From: Bacillus sp. FJAT-29790
GTDB taxonomy: Bacteria; Bacillota; Bacilli; Bacillales; Cytobacillaceae
Assembly: GCF_019039215.1 (NCBI RefSeq)
Contig: NZ_JAHNZZ010000001.1
Coordinates: forward strand, 108,432 to 172,431
Direction of reading: 5' to 3'
Length of the DNA stretch: 64,000 nt
In this document: piece by piece, positions 18,270 through 26,951 of the stretch
Layout of the letters: every line of letters starts with the position of its first letter
How positions within the stretch are numbered: the stretch's first letter is position 1
Program-made: the position numbers and the translations under genes
Notes under the pieces: model-generated
Database searches by the model: none
Told to the model about the DNA's origin: nothing
Seen by the model: the letters and a program-made list of their open reading frames with translations, nothing else

Positions 18270-18758
18270 TTAATCTTTATGAATGGCTAAATCTACATCG
18301 GCAATACATTGGACAGCGCAGAAGGAATGTAATTCAACTGTGATGAAGTCATCTGTACTGCGGAAGGAGTCTACCTCACAGATTTTTTCTAAATCAATGG
18401 AGTATTCATTTGCTATGTTTACCGTTTCTCCACCTTGTTTCATATTTATAGGTTCAAGGACACGAAGAACCGCACAGCCATTGTTAAATACTTCTTCAAC
18501 GCGGAAAAAGATTGAAACACAGGCACTGTCATTTCCTGTAAAGAATGCGTGAAATGACGCCCCATCGGCAGTCTTTAATACAAAAACACGTGAATCAGGG
18601 GTGACATTTTTACTTTTTGAAGGAGAAATAGCTCCAAGCTGCCGGAGAAAGCTTGTGGCTGGGTATTCATAAACTTCCTCATTGTCTTGAATATTTTTTA
18701 TCGCTCGGAGGATATCGAATACACAGCCGTTAAAGTTGTCTTTTTCTCTGTAACCCAT
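18270..18758 (-). CDS. cotZ: Spore coat/crust protein CotZ (CotY/CotZ family)
   Basis: 162 aa with dispersed cysteines (NGCVFDIL, DSACVSIFF, NNGCAVLRVLEP, EKICEVDSF, SFCAVQCIADVDLAI), as expected of a protein that crosslinks the crust. The start MGYREKDNFNGCV follows AAGGAGGTATTG. B. subtilis has cotZ-cotY-cotX-cotW-cotV; here only one family member is present, followed by a MITE and yjcA, so the rest of the crust cluster is missing from this site. Confidence 0.85.
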   Translation of the reverse strand: MGYREKDNFNGCVFDILRAIKNIQDNEEVYEYPATSFLRQLGAISPSKSKNVTPDSRVFVLKTADGASFHAFFTGNDSACVSIFFRVEEVFNNGCAVLRVLEPINMKQGGETVNIANEYSIDLEKICEVDSFRSTDDFITVELHSFCAVQCIADVDLAIHKD

Positions 18759-18866
18759 TTTTACAATACCTCCTTATTGATTCTTATGTTACCTTCCTAA
18801 TAACATATTGGCATAATGCCTAATGGGATACGGACAAATGCCTTGGTTTTAAAAGTTTTAAAAAAA

Positions 18867-19092
18867 GGCTGTTTTCGCATATATTGTTGTTTTAGCCTTG
18901 AAAGCTTGCCCGTTGATTTCCGCTGCGGGCACTTGCTTTCCGCGGGGAGTGACGGGAGCCTCCTCGGCGTAAAGCCTGCGGGGTCTCCCGCTTCCCTCTA
19001 TTCCCGCAGGAGTCAAGTGCCCTCCGCTCCAATCAACTCAGATTATTAAATAAAAATTACATTTTAAAAGCAACAAACTTTACAAAACAGCC
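18867..19092 (+). mobile_element. MITE copy 1 (226 bp), 8-bp target duplication
   Basis: Terminal inverted repeats GGCTGTTTT / AAAACAGCC; flanked on both sides by TAAAAAAA (18859-18866 and 19093-19100). The GC-rich interior reads GTTGATTTCCGCTGCGG, ACGGGAGCCTCCTCGGCG and CAGGAGTCAAGTGCCCTCCG. There is no coding capacity. It is about 85 percent identical by eye to copy 2. Confidence 0.9.
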
Positions 19093-19117
19093 TAAAAAAA
19101 TGTTTGGGGGATAGAAG

Positions 19118-19474
19118 ATGGATATATCATTTATGGAACTACTAATATTAGCTTTAGCAAGCTTTCGTCTAACTCGGCTGTTACTCTATGATAAAATTAC
19201 TGAATTCATGAGGAATCCATTTTTTGATGAAATACAAGAAACAAATGAGAAAGGTGAAACAGAAGTTTATTTAATTCCTAAAAAAGGAGGAATTCGCGGA
19301 TTTCTCGGTAAACTACTCAGTTGCCATTGGTGCACGGGTATATGGTCATCCCTTCTGCTAAGTATCCTGTATTTGCTAACTCCTTTTATTATTAATCCCG
19401 TCCTTCTCGTATTGGCAGTTGCTGGTTTAGCAGCGATCGGAGAAACGCTAATCCAGCATTTTATAAAAGAGTAA
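19118..19474 (+). CDS. yjcA: YjcA, DUF1360 membrane protein
   Basis: 118 aa. An amphipathic N-terminus (SFRLTRLLLYDKITEFMRNPF) is followed by a conserved CHWCTGIWSS motif at the mouth of the first long hydrophobic helix, then a second helix. This is the DUF1360 pattern; B. subtilis YjcA is linked to sporulation and has near-identical length. RBS GGGGGATAG. The next genes are sporulation genes. Biochemical role unknown. Confidence 0.8.
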   Translation: MDISFMELLILALASFRLTRLLLYDKITEFMRNPFFDEIQETNEKGETEVYLIPKKGGIRGFLGKLLSCHWCTGIWSSLLLSILYLLTPFIINPVLLVLAVAGLAAIGETLIQHFIKE

Positions 19475-19586
19475 AATGGGTGTATTCCCACCAATACCAT
19501 CCAAAACATAGGCTTTCCATTTACACAAGATTCATAATTCTCCATAGAATATTATAAATTGAACAATACTTGAAAGGGGAATATGG

Positions 19587-19685
19587 ATGAATAAAGATGC
19601 TCAACCGGTAAAAATTTATCCACAACAATCCAAGAAAAAGAAAAAAGGATGTGGATGCGGAAAAAAGGGTAAGAAAAATGCTTAA
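19587..19685 (+). CDS. Tiny Lys/Gly/Cys-rich protein, 32 aa
   Basis: ATG 19587 is preceded by AAAGGGGA, and a strong terminator follows the stop at once. The product is MNKDAQPVKIYPQQS followed by a basic tail with CGCG flanked by lysine runs. The two closely spaced cysteines suggest metal or thiol chemistry. I do not recognise a named family. Placement between yjcA and the spoVA genes suggests a sporulation role, which is inference. An overlapping ATG at 19583 stops after three codons. Confidence 0.65.
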   Translation: MNKDAQPVKIYPQQSKKKKKGCGCGKKGKKNA

Positions 19686-19715
19686 AATCAGCCGGTCATT
19701 GCCGGCTGATTTTTG
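19685..19715 (+). terminator. Terminator after the 32-aa gene
   Basis: AAATCAGCCGG / CCGGCTGATTT stem, 6-nt loop, T run. Confidence 0.92.
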
Positions 19716-19820
19716 TTTTTTACATTACTTGGAATAATGCTCTGTGGGAATTCATTCATAAATTTACTTTTTTTCGAGGACAATATAGGTAAATGATTTT
19801 ACGTTAGGAAGGGACCGATT

Positions 19821-20291
19821 ATGAGAACTAAACTTTTGTTGATTATTGCTTTATTACTAGCCGGATTAGCTGGATGTGCTAAGGATGATTCAAAGAAAAG
19901 CGGGCTGGCGTTAATAAAAACGACAAATCCGAGCCCAGCATTAATTGAGAAAAACACAGAAGAGAAGCTGGATTTAGTCGAGAATATTAAACAAGACATT
20001 GATTCCATGAAGGAAATATATGATGTTGCAATTGTCAAAGGCAAAAAACATACTTTGGTCGCTTATAAAGTAAAGCATTTATCCCGTTTTCAAATGAAAA
20101 ATATCGAGAAAAGAATGAAGAATATGTTAGAAAAAAAATACCCGGATGTAAAATTTACTGTTTCTAGTGATTATAAAATTTTTCTGGAGGCTGTTAAGTT
20201 AAATGAAAAAATGAAGGACCACGATTTTTCTCAAGAAAAAGCAAATAAAAAATTGAATGAAATTATTAAATTGAAACAAGAAACAGCGTAG
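19821..20291 (+). CDS. YhcN/YlaJ-type sporulation lipoprotein
   Basis: 156 aa. The lipoprotein signal ends in LAGLAGC (lipid Cys 19). The mature part is charged and helical, with the YhcN/YlaJ core (VENIKQDIDSMKEIYDVAIVKGKKHTLVAYKV). Such lipoproteins sit in the inner spore membrane. It is 13 nt upstream of spoVAC and probably in the same operon, as in the second type of spoVA operon known from several bacilli. Confidence 0.8.
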   Translation: MRTKLLLIIALLLAGLAGCAKDDSKKSGLALIKTTNPSPALIEKNTEEKLDLVENIKQDIDSMKEIYDVAIVKGKKHTLVAYKVKHLSRFQMKNIEKRMKNMLEKKYPDVKFTVSSDYKIFLEAVKLNEKMKDHDFSQEKANKKLNEIIKLKQETA

Positions 20292-20304
20292 AAAGGAGAT
20301 TAAG

Positions 20305-20781
20305 ATGGGGAAGAAACAGAAGAAATTGACACCCGAGCAACAAAAATATCAGCAGCTTGAAAAGAAGCATGAACGAAAGCGTCCAGTTGGAATGAATTGC
20401 TTAAGGGCATTCGTTGTTGGAGGCTTAATATGTACAGTTGGACAGGCAATCACTTATTTTTACATTTACTGTTTCAACTTTACTGAACAAACAGCTGGAA
20501 ATCCAACAGTTGCAACGATGGTTTTTATTTCCATGCTACTTACTGGATTCGGAATCTATGACCATATCGGACAATTCGGGGGTGCTGGAAGCGCCGTCCC
20601 TGTAACCGGCTTTGGGAATGCAGTTATTTCAGCAGCAATTGAACATCGAACAGAAGGATTTGTTCTTGGTGTAGGTGGAAATATGTTTAAATTGGCAGGT
20701 TCCGTTATTTTATTCGGTGTTTTCTCGGCTTTCGTCGTTGCTTTAATCAAAACAATTTTAGTTCTTTGGGGGGTTTTGTAG
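20305..20781 (+). CDS. spoVAC: SpoVAC, spore dipicolinate channel subunit
   Basis: 158 aa with a basic N-terminus (KKQKKLTPEQQKYQQLEKKHERKRP), a GLICTVGQAITYFY helix and three further membrane segments. The GQFGGAGSAVPVTGFGNA motif is shared with SpoVAE. SpoVAC is a mechanosensitive channel component for Ca-dipicolinate movement. ATG after AAAGGAG. The stop overlaps the spoVAD GTG by one base. Confidence 0.92.
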   Translation: MGKKQKKLTPEQQKYQQLEKKHERKRPVGMNCLRAFVVGGLICTVGQAITYFYIYCFNFTEQTAGNPTVATMVFISMLLTGFGIYDHIGQFGGAGSAVPVTGFGNAVISAAIEHRTEGFVLGVGGNMFKLAGSVILFGVFSAFVVALIKTILVLWGVL

Positions 20782-21797
20782 TGCTGAAAGGGAATCAATC
20801 CTGGGTATTCCAAAATCGTCCTGCCATCGCTGCAACCGGTGTTTCGGGCGGTCCTTTTGAAGCAAATGGAAAATTGGCAGCTGATTTTGATATCCTTCAT
20901 GATGATTTATGGATGGGGCAAGAGTCTTATGAAAAAGCGCATCGAATTCTGCTTGAGGAAGCTTACCAAGCCGCCCTTGATAAAGGAAAGCTTTTAAAGG
21001 AAGATATTCAGTTTTTTATTGCCGGAGATTTAATTAATCAGATTACGCCAACCAGCTTGACTGCAAGAACGAATCAAATCCCTTACTTCGGTATTTTTGG
21101 GGCTTGCTCGACCTCGATGGAAGGACTTGCTCTAGCTTCTTTTATCATCAATTACCAAGGTGCAAAACATGTGCTAACAGGTGCATCAAGTCATAATGCT
21201 GCCGTTGAAAGGCAGTTCAGATATCCAACTGAATATGGCGGTCAGAAGCCGCCGACTGCACAATGGACAGTAACGGGGGCTGGGGTTGCCCTAGTTACAG
21301 CGAATCAAGGAGATCAAACATTGCCGGTAACGACTTCAGCAACAATCGGGAAAGTAATAGATATGGGTTTAACAGATCCATTAAATATGGGCGGGGCAAT
21401 GGCTCCAGCGGCAGCGGACACAATTATCGCTCACTTTAGGGATATGCAAATGGATCCATCTGAATATGATCTGATCGTGACAGGTGATTTAGGAAGAATC
21501 GGACAGAATACAACTTATGAGTTATTAATAAATGCTGGTTTGAAAATGGACAGGGAAAAGTTTCAGGATTGCGGCTTATTGATTTATCAGGAAGATCAGC
21601 CTGTCCATTCAGGAGCAAGTGGTGCAGGATGTTCAGCAACCGTACTCTACGGTCATTTGTTAAATCAAATGAGACAAGGTGTTTATAAAAAAATTCTTGC
21701 TGTTGCCACGGGCGCTCTTTTATCACCGCTAACCTTTCAGCAGAATGAAACCATTCCTTGTATTGCTCACGCTGTTTCAATCGAAATGGATGAATAA
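20781..21797 (+). CDS. spoVAD: SpoVAD, dipicolinate-binding protein
   Basis: 338 aa, the same as B. subtilis SpoVAD when started at GTG 20781; a TTG at 20766 is open but upstream of the expected MLKGNQSWVF. Thiolase-like fold with the FGACSTSMEGLALASF segment. It binds dipicolinic acid (established for the family). Start and stop codons overlap spoVAC, so translation is coupled. Confidence 0.93.
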   Translation: MLKGNQSWVFQNRPAIAATGVSGGPFEANGKLAADFDILHDDLWMGQESYEKAHRILLEEAYQAALDKGKLLKEDIQFFIAGDLINQITPTSLTARTNQIPYFGIFGACSTSMEGLALASFIINYQGAKHVLTGASSHNAAVERQFRYPTEYGGQKPPTAQWTVTGAGVALVTANQGDQTLPVTTSATIGKVIDMGLTDPLNMGGAMAPAAADTIIAHFRDMQMDPSEYDLIVTGDLGRIGQNTTYELLINAGLKMDREKFQDCGLLIYQEDQPVHSGASGAGCSATVLYGHLLNQMRQGVYKKILAVATGALLSPLTFQQNETIPCIAHAVSIEMDE

Positions 21798-21831
21798 GGT
21801 TTTTTTTCATGAATAATGGAGGGAAATATAC

Positions 21832-22188
21832 ATGATACCAATGTTTTTTTGGGCTTTTGTCGTAGGAGGTTTCATTTGTGTCATTGGTCAATTATTATTT
21901 GATGTTGCCAAATTAACTCCGGGGCATACGTTAAGCCTGCTTGTTGTGATTGGTGCAGTGCTTCAGGGTTTTGGGCTATATGAAAAACTGATCGACTTTG
22001 CTGGAGCGGGTGCGACCATACCAATTACAAGTTTTGGGAATGCCCTTGTCCACGGTGCCATGAATGAAGCAGAAAGGCATGGCCTCGTTGGCGTTTTGAC
22101 TGGTATGTTTGAAGTAACGAGCTCTGGAATTTCGGCGGCGATCATTTTTGGTTTTATTGGTGCACTTATCTTTAAGCCAAAAGGGTGA
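21832..22188 (+). CDS. spoVAE: SpoVAE (SpoVAEb), channel subunit
   Basis: 118 aa, three to four membrane helices, with [20 protein letters not shown] resembling the SpoVAC motif. It completes the minimal SpoVAC-AD-AE set for dipicolinate uptake into the forespore and release in germination. RBS GGAGGGAA. Confidence 0.92.
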   Translation: MIPMFFWAFVVGGFICVIGQLLFDVAKLTPGHTLSLLVVIGAVLQGFGLYEKLIDFAGAGATIPITSFGNALVHGAMNEAERHGLVGVLTGMFEVTSSGISAAIIFGFIGALIFKPKG

Positions 22189-22220
22189 TTATTGTTGGTG
22201 TAAGCCTCTAATCTTTACGC

Positions 22221-22247
22221 ACAATTTCCGCCCTTCTTCATACTATA
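22221..22247 (+). promoter_or_regulatory. Candidate sigma-K promoter of spoVIF
   Basis: AC at 22221-22222, 16-nt spacer, then CATACTATA (22239-22247), which fits the sigma-K -10 pattern CATANNNTA. B. subtilis spoVIF is a late mother-cell gene. The transcript would begin about 30 nt before the ATG. Confidence 0.6.
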
Positions 22248-22281
22248 TAAAGTAGTTTAAGAAGGAGCGTGACGTTAGACC

Positions 22282-22539
22282 ATGGATAATAATTTTTTTA
22301 AAAACATTGAAAAGAAAACTGGCGTCAATATGAAGGATGTATTTGAATTGGCGGCTTCCTTGCAAAATGCGAACTTTAAAGACGAACAAACCGTAAGGAG
22401 CGTCATTAAAAGGGTATCAGAAATCGCAAATAAACCAGTCTCAAAAGAAACAGAAGATAAAATTATTCAATCGATCGTTACAGATGGCAAACAGCTTGAT
22501 TTCACTACACTTTCCAAGATGATTAATAATAAAAATTAA
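22282..22539 (+). CDS. spoVIF: SpoVIF (YjcC), stage VI sporulation protein F
   Basis: 85 aa; begins MDNNFFKNIEKKTGVNMKD and matches the SpoVIF family in length and start. In B. subtilis it is needed for proper coat assembly and GerE-dependent gene expression in the mother cell. RBS AAGAAGGAGCG. Convergent with yjcD, which is the B. subtilis order. Confidence 0.88.
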   Translation: MDNNFFKNIEKKTGVNMKDVFELAASLQNANFKDEQTVRSVIKRVSEIANKPVSKETEDKIIQSIVTDGKQLDFTTLSKMINNKN

Positions 22540-22545
22540 TAAGAA

Positions 22546-22578
22546 AGGACCTGGGGGAACAAAGCCAGGTCCTATTTC
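22546..22578 (+). terminator. Terminator after spoVIF
   Basis: AGGACCTGG / CCAGGTCCT perfect stem, 10-nt loop, short T-rich tail. Confidence 0.8.
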
Positions 22579-22640
22579 TTGATTATATATGCATGGGAGT
22601 GTGAATTGGCAAATATATTCGATTTTCCCAACTGCTGAAT

Positions 22641-24959
22641 TTAACTTTTCTCTCCGAATTCGCCATTTTTCTTTATTGGCGAGAGAAATCTTGACGGATA
22701 GGCTTTTTTGCCGCGTCTTTTTTCTGGAACCGAGATGTATAAATGCTTCATTGCTCTTGTAATGGCGACATACAAAAGTCTGCGCTCCTCTTCAATAGGG
22801 GCAAAATCACCATTTCGATAGGCTTCGAGCGCATGATCGTGAGGCAGGCTGCCATCTACTGCACCGACAATATAGACGGCCTTATATTCCAATCCTTTAG
22901 CACGATGGATCGTGCTAAGTGTAATTGCATTTACATTTTTTTTACTGAATTGCTTCATCTCTTTGTTCATGGCTTTCATATGTTCAGCATGGTCCAAAAA
23001 CTCCTGGATGGATGTGAAGTTTTTTGCCGCCACTTTCAAATCCTTAAGATCATCAGAGCCTTTTTCCAGTTTATTGCCTTCATTGCCTCGTTTTTTTATG
23101 AAATCCTGATAGCCAAGTTCCTTTTCGATCGTCTCAATGGCTGCCAGCGGAGACATTTTTGCTAATGAACGGGTGACGGGAATGACCTTTTTTAATTTAC
23201 TTTCCTGAAAAGAAAAGCCTGTTTTTATATACTTTAAGCATTCAAGAAGGGAGCAGTCTTTTAAAATACTCTCAGCCATTAAATCTTTTAAGACAGATTG
23301 CTTTACAAACAAAGCGGGGAGAATATTTCTAATCGCTCCCTGATCCTCTTCATTTAAAGATAATTGTAAAAATGACAGCATACTTTTTACAATAAACCGC
23401 TCGTAAAAGGATTCAGCATCCTGGTCAATTTTAAAAGGAAGGCTCGAATTGGCAAGTCGCTCGAACACGGCCCTGCTGCCTGTATGAGTTCGGAACAGAA
23501 TCGCAAAATCCCTCGGTTCATAACCCTCAGATATTTTCTCCTGAATATCGGTTACAATCGAAGTGGCTTCCTCTTCCTCATCATATGGATAAAATAAGAC
23601 GGGTGCATTTTCGCTTGTAAATTGCGCGTGCATTTTTTTTGTGCGTCTCTGTTTATTTTGGACAATTATCTGATTGGCTGTTGCAACAATTTCGTGTGCA
23701 GACCGATAATTTCGATTTAGAATGACGACTTCTGCGCCTGGAAAATCTTTTTCAAACATAAGCAGGTATTGAGGGTCACTCCCTCGAAATGCATAGATAG
23801 ATTGATCGTCATCCCCGACTGCACAAACATTTTTTGTTTTGGCAGACAGCATTTTTATTAGTTCATACTGAACCTTATTAATATCTTGAAATTCGTCTAT
23901 TAAAAAGTGTTGAAAGCGATTTTGATAGACTTCGAGGATTGAAGGCTCGTTCTGAAAAAAAGTATAGCAACCTGTCAACATATCATCGAAGTCAAATAAC
24001 CCATCATTTTCTTTGGCTTGTTCATAATGCATATACAAATTCGCCACACGTTCCTCCCATGCTGATTCCGGTTTTACTCTTGAAGGGGGAACAAGGGAAT
24101 TCTTCCAGAACCCAATCTGCTGAAGCGCAAGATCGTAGGCAAATTCTTTTTCGTCTAAATGTAAATCACGGCCAGCTTGTTTAACGATTTGCTCCCGCTG
24201 CCAACCTTGGCTTAACAATTTATTTGAATTCCATTTCTCTGGAGAATGAAAGGTTAATATTCGGTAAAAAAGACTATGAAAAGTCCCTGACACAATTTGC
24301 TGGATTTTTCCGCGTTCCATATTTGGATACGTGGTGAGCCTCTCTTTCATTTCAGCAGCCGCTTTCGCTGTAAATGTAACGAGCATAATGGATTTCGGAT
24401 CGATCTCTTTTTCATGAATCATGAAAGCCGTTCGTGTCGTTAATACTCTTGTTTTTCCGCTGCCGGCACCGGCGAGTACGAGAAGCGGGCCATCTGTACG
24501 GGAAACAGCATCAGCTTGCGCTTGATCAAGATTCACACCGGATTTTACCAATGTGTGTAAATAGTTGAAAGGATAATGTATTTCATTTTGACTTACTGGA
24601 ATGTATGGAGGAATGTTCTTCACTGACTGTGCCTTTTTAAAAATGATTACAGGCTCTTTAACCGCAGTGATGGAGCGAGATTTGGGGATTCTGAACCCAT
24701 TGTGTTCCTCATAAACCGCTGTCTCTACTGGTATAGAAAAAGGACCGTTGCTGGTGGTATCCTTACATGTTTGATTAGGATTCAGAATATGATAAAAGTG
24801 CGGTTCTTTATTGATTCCTAAGTATAAACGAACGGTTTCGCCACATTCCGGACATTGCAATCTTCCTTTTTTTCCATCCTCGTAAAGGGACTGAAATCGC
24901 TCCCTGTTTACTTTTTCAATATGAATCATTTTATTTTCCAGCATAGCTGTTCTCATCAT
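22641..24959 (-). CDS. yjcD: UvrD/PcrA-family DNA helicase (YjcD)
   Basis: 772 aa from the ATG at 24959, which follows GATGAGGAATCA; the frame runs to 25088, but the first 43 residues are basic and unlike the family. SF1 helicase motifs: GAGSGKT near 163, VTFTAKAAAEM, DEFQDIN, GDDDQSIYAFRGS, LNRNYRS, STIHRAKGLEYKAVYIVG and VAITRA. The extra N-terminus carries LQCPECGETVRLYLGINKEP then HFYH, like the Cys module of CoiA. Role probably DNA repair or recombination; not well characterised in B. subtilis. Confidence 0.9.
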   Translation of the reverse strand: MMRTAMLENKMIHIEKVNRERFQSLYEDGKKGRLQCPECGETVRLYLGINKEPHFYHILNPNQTCKDTTSNGPFSIPVETAVYEEHNGFRIPKSRSITAVKEPVIIFKKAQSVKNIPPYIPVSQNEIHYPFNYLHTLVKSGVNLDQAQADAVSRTDGPLLVLAGAGSGKTRVLTTRTAFMIHEKEIDPKSIMLVTFTAKAAAEMKERLTTYPNMERGKIQQIVSGTFHSLFYRILTFHSPEKWNSNKLLSQGWQREQIVKQAGRDLHLDEKEFAYDLALQQIGFWKNSLVPPSRVKPESAWEERVANLYMHYEQAKENDGLFDFDDMLTGCYTFFQNEPSILEVYQNRFQHFLIDEFQDINKVQYELIKMLSAKTKNVCAVGDDDQSIYAFRGSDPQYLLMFEKDFPGAEVVILNRNYRSAHEIVATANQIIVQNKQRRTKKMHAQFTSENAPVLFYPYDEEEEATSIVTDIQEKISEGYEPRDFAILFRTHTGSRAVFERLANSSLPFKIDQDAESFYERFIVKSMLSFLQLSLNEEDQGAIRNILPALFVKQSVLKDLMAESILKDCSLLECLKYIKTGFSFQESKLKKVIPVTRSLAKMSPLAAIETIEKELGYQDFIKKRGNEGNKLEKGSDDLKDLKVAAKNFTSIQEFLDHAEHMKAMNKEMKQFSKKNVNAITLSTIHRAKGLEYKAVYIVGAVDGSLPHDHALEAYRNGDFAPIEEERRLLYVAITRAMKHLYISVPEKRRGKKAYPSRFLSPIKKNGEFGEKS

Positions 24960-25322
24960 TGATTCCTCATCTTTGTCCAAATTGATTAATCCCCTAAACG
25001 TTTTAATAGAAGAAGGGGCGATGTAATTTTGGCGGATCTTCAATCGTATATAACGTTGCCGCCTTCTTCTGCATTTTAAGTTAGACAAAGTCTATCATAT
25101 CAAAACCTGGGAAAATACGAAAGAAAATATCAAAAGGTACATAAAGCATAAAATCATAACGTATGTCTATATTAATGAACATTAGGAAAACCAGTAAAAG
25201 TAACGCCAAATTGCCTCTAATCTCACTTCTTGCCCTGAGAAGATCAAAACCATTCCAGTTTCCGTTAGCTAAGAATTAAACTTGTGAAAATCAACTCTTA
25301 TCTAAATAGGAGGGCGTTAACG

Positions 25323-25601
25323 ATGGGCTATATCGCACCAATTACAAATTACCAATATAATCAGTACGCGGAGAGGGAAATTGGCAATGTGTATGATCCT
25401 TATCGGTTTGTGCCTGTAAGTAGGATTAAACCGTCAATAAACCCGCCGAAAGAGGAGCAGCCTAACCTACTGCTTAATTTAGGCCGACCAATTAACTCAA
25501 AAAAAGGAATTAACCGAGATAATAGAAATAATAGGAATCAAATCGAAAAGCTATACAGTGAAATAACGGGCAAAGGCTGCAATTACAATGAGTGTATTTA
25601 A
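25323..25601 (+). CDS. Hypothetical 92-aa protein between yjcD and yjcF
   Basis: ATG 25323 follows TAGGAGGGCG; the frame is open from 25284 without a ribosome site. The N-terminus MGYIAPITNYQYNQYAER is Tyr/Gln/Asn-rich and the middle is polar (NRDNRNNRNQ), with no membrane segment. It occupies the position of B. subtilis yjcE, but I cannot claim homology. A sigma-K-like CATAACGTA at 25155 is too far away to be convincing. Confidence 0.65.
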   Translation: MGYIAPITNYQYNQYAEREIGNVYDPYRFVPVSRIKPSINPPKEEQPNLLLNLGRPINSKKGINRDNRNNRNQIEKLYSEITGKGCNYNECI

Positions 25602-25689
25602 TATAGGAAGGGAGGGGTAGCAGAGCGAAATAGCTTACTGGACTCCTTTCTTTTTTTACTTAGAAATGAATTCCTTCTTTAACGCACAT

Positions 25690-25723
25690 AAAAAAACTTC
25701 TGCCATTGTGACAGAAGTTTTTT
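25690..25723 (-). terminator. Terminator of the yjcG-yjcF operon
   Basis: AAAAAACTTCTG / CAGAAGTTTTTT perfect stem; usable in both directions. Confidence 0.88.
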
Positions 25724-25727
25724 AAAA

Positions 25728-26150
25728 TCAAATTGTTTTTCTCATTGTCCGATGTGGAATGCCGGCATCTAAAAACTCTTCAGAAATGATTTCATAGCCT
25801 AATCTGCTGTAAAACGGGATCGCCTGTGTTTGTGCATTTAGTTTCACCAATGAAAATCCTTCGTTTTTAGCATATTCTTCAATTTTCTTCATAATTATTT
25901 TTCCGGCTCCGGTTTTGCGATGCTCTTTTAGCACACAGATTCTTTCTACCTTCCCAGTGCCATCAACCGTGCGGAATCTGCCTGCTCCTACTGGGGTATC
26001 CTTATCATAAAGGACAAAATGAACAGCATGATCATCGTGCTGGTCGATTTCCTCTTCCTCTGGAACATGCTGCTCCTGAACGAATACTGTTGTGCGGATC
26101 GAAAAAGCATCTTTCAATTCTTGTTCATTTGAAACGATTTTTACTTCCAT
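25728..26150 (-). CDS. yjcF: GNAT acetyltransferase (YjcF)
   Basis: 140 aa, the B. subtilis YjcF length. The GNAT acetyl-CoA loop RICVLKEHRKTGAGKIIMKK is visible, followed by LNAQTQAIPFYSRLGYE and the family tail FLDAGIPHRTM. Substrate unknown. It is 7 nt downstream of yjcG, so the two are one operon. Confidence 0.88.
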   Translation of the reverse strand: MEVKIVSNEQELKDAFSIRTTVFVQEQHVPEEEEIDQHDDHAVHFVLYDKDTPVGAGRFRTVDGTGKVERICVLKEHRKTGAGKIIMKKIEEYAKNEGFSLVKLNAQTQAIPFYSRLGYEIISEEFLDAGIPHRTMRKTI

Positions 26151-26157
26151 TTATGCA

Positions 26158-26670
26158 CTATTCCCTTCCAAGACGAAATGTTTCGTAAACTGTCCAAGAT
26201 CCATTATCAAGCTGATAAACAAGGTGGAATCGATCTACTATTTCCTCATTGTCGAAACGATTCATTCGTAAGGAGCCATATACATCTGAATGCTCATCAT
26301 CGGAAAGCTTTTGACCCACTGTAATATGCGGGACAAATGCATACTCTGGTTTTTCCGAAACAATGACTCGATTTAATTCTTGGTGCAGCTCATTAAGTTC
26401 ATTTGATTCTTCTACTTTTAAATAAATAACGTTATTGACTGGCTTGAATGAGCTGATTTTTGTCGTTTTAATTGAAAAAGGCTGATATTTGTTTGCAATC
26501 TCATCCAACGTTACGGTTAATTGCTCAATCTGATCTTCAGCTAAGTAAAATGCTTCCTTTAAAGTAAGATGTGGAGGAACTAAAGAATAATTTGGATCAT
26601 ACCTTTTTCGATAAGAGTTAGCGAGGTCCTGTAAATTTTTCGATGGGAAAATAACAATACCTAATTTCAT
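26158..26670 (-). CDS. yjcG: YjcG, 2H phosphoesterase (2'-5' RNA ligase-like)
   Basis: 170 aa from ATG 26670, which follows AATGGAGGG. Two catalytic HxT motifs: PPHLTL and VPHITV, about 80 residues apart. 2H enzymes act on 2',3'-cyclic phosphates or 2'-5' bonds; the substrate of YjcG is unknown. The MITE lies only 55 bp upstream, so the promoter may be MITE-borne or displaced. Confidence 0.88.
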   Translation of the reverse strand: MKLGIVIFPSKNLQDLANSYRKRYDPNYSLVPPHLTLKEAFYLAEDQIEQLTVTLDEIANKYQPFSIKTTKISSFKPVNNVIYLKVEESNELNELHQELNRVIVSEKPEYAFVPHITVGQKLSDDEHSDVYGSLRMNRFDNEEIVDRFHLVYQLDNGSWTVYETFRLGRE

Positions 26671-26724
26671 AAAATACCCTCCATTTTTCATATTTTGTTT
26701 TATTTCGCATTGCATATAAAAATT

Positions 26725-26951
26725 GGCTGTTTTCGCATATATTTTTGTTTTAGCCTACAAAGGTTACCCGTTGATTTCCGCTGCGGACACTTGCTTCCGC
26801 GGGGAGGGACGGGAGCCTCCTCGGCGTTAACTGCCTGTGGGGTCTCCCGCTTCCCTCTATTCCCGCAGGAGTCAAGTGCCCTCCGCTCCAATCAACTCAG
26901 ATTTATTTATAAAATCACAATAATAAAGCAACAAAGTTTATGGGAACAGCC
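26725..26951 (+). mobile_element. MITE copy 2 (227 bp), 8-bp target duplication
   Basis: Ends GGCTGTTTTC / GGGAACAGCC; flanked by TAAAAATT on both sides (26717-26724 and 26952-26959). The interior matches copy 1, including GTTGATTTCCGCTGCGG and CAGGAGTCAAGTGCCCTCCG. Non-coding. Confidence 0.9.

Noticed and set aside
19731-19760. Sigma-G promoter for the spoVA operon (GGAATA and CATTCATA)
   Set aside because: The -10 does not fit CATNNTA, so I cannot support it from sequence.
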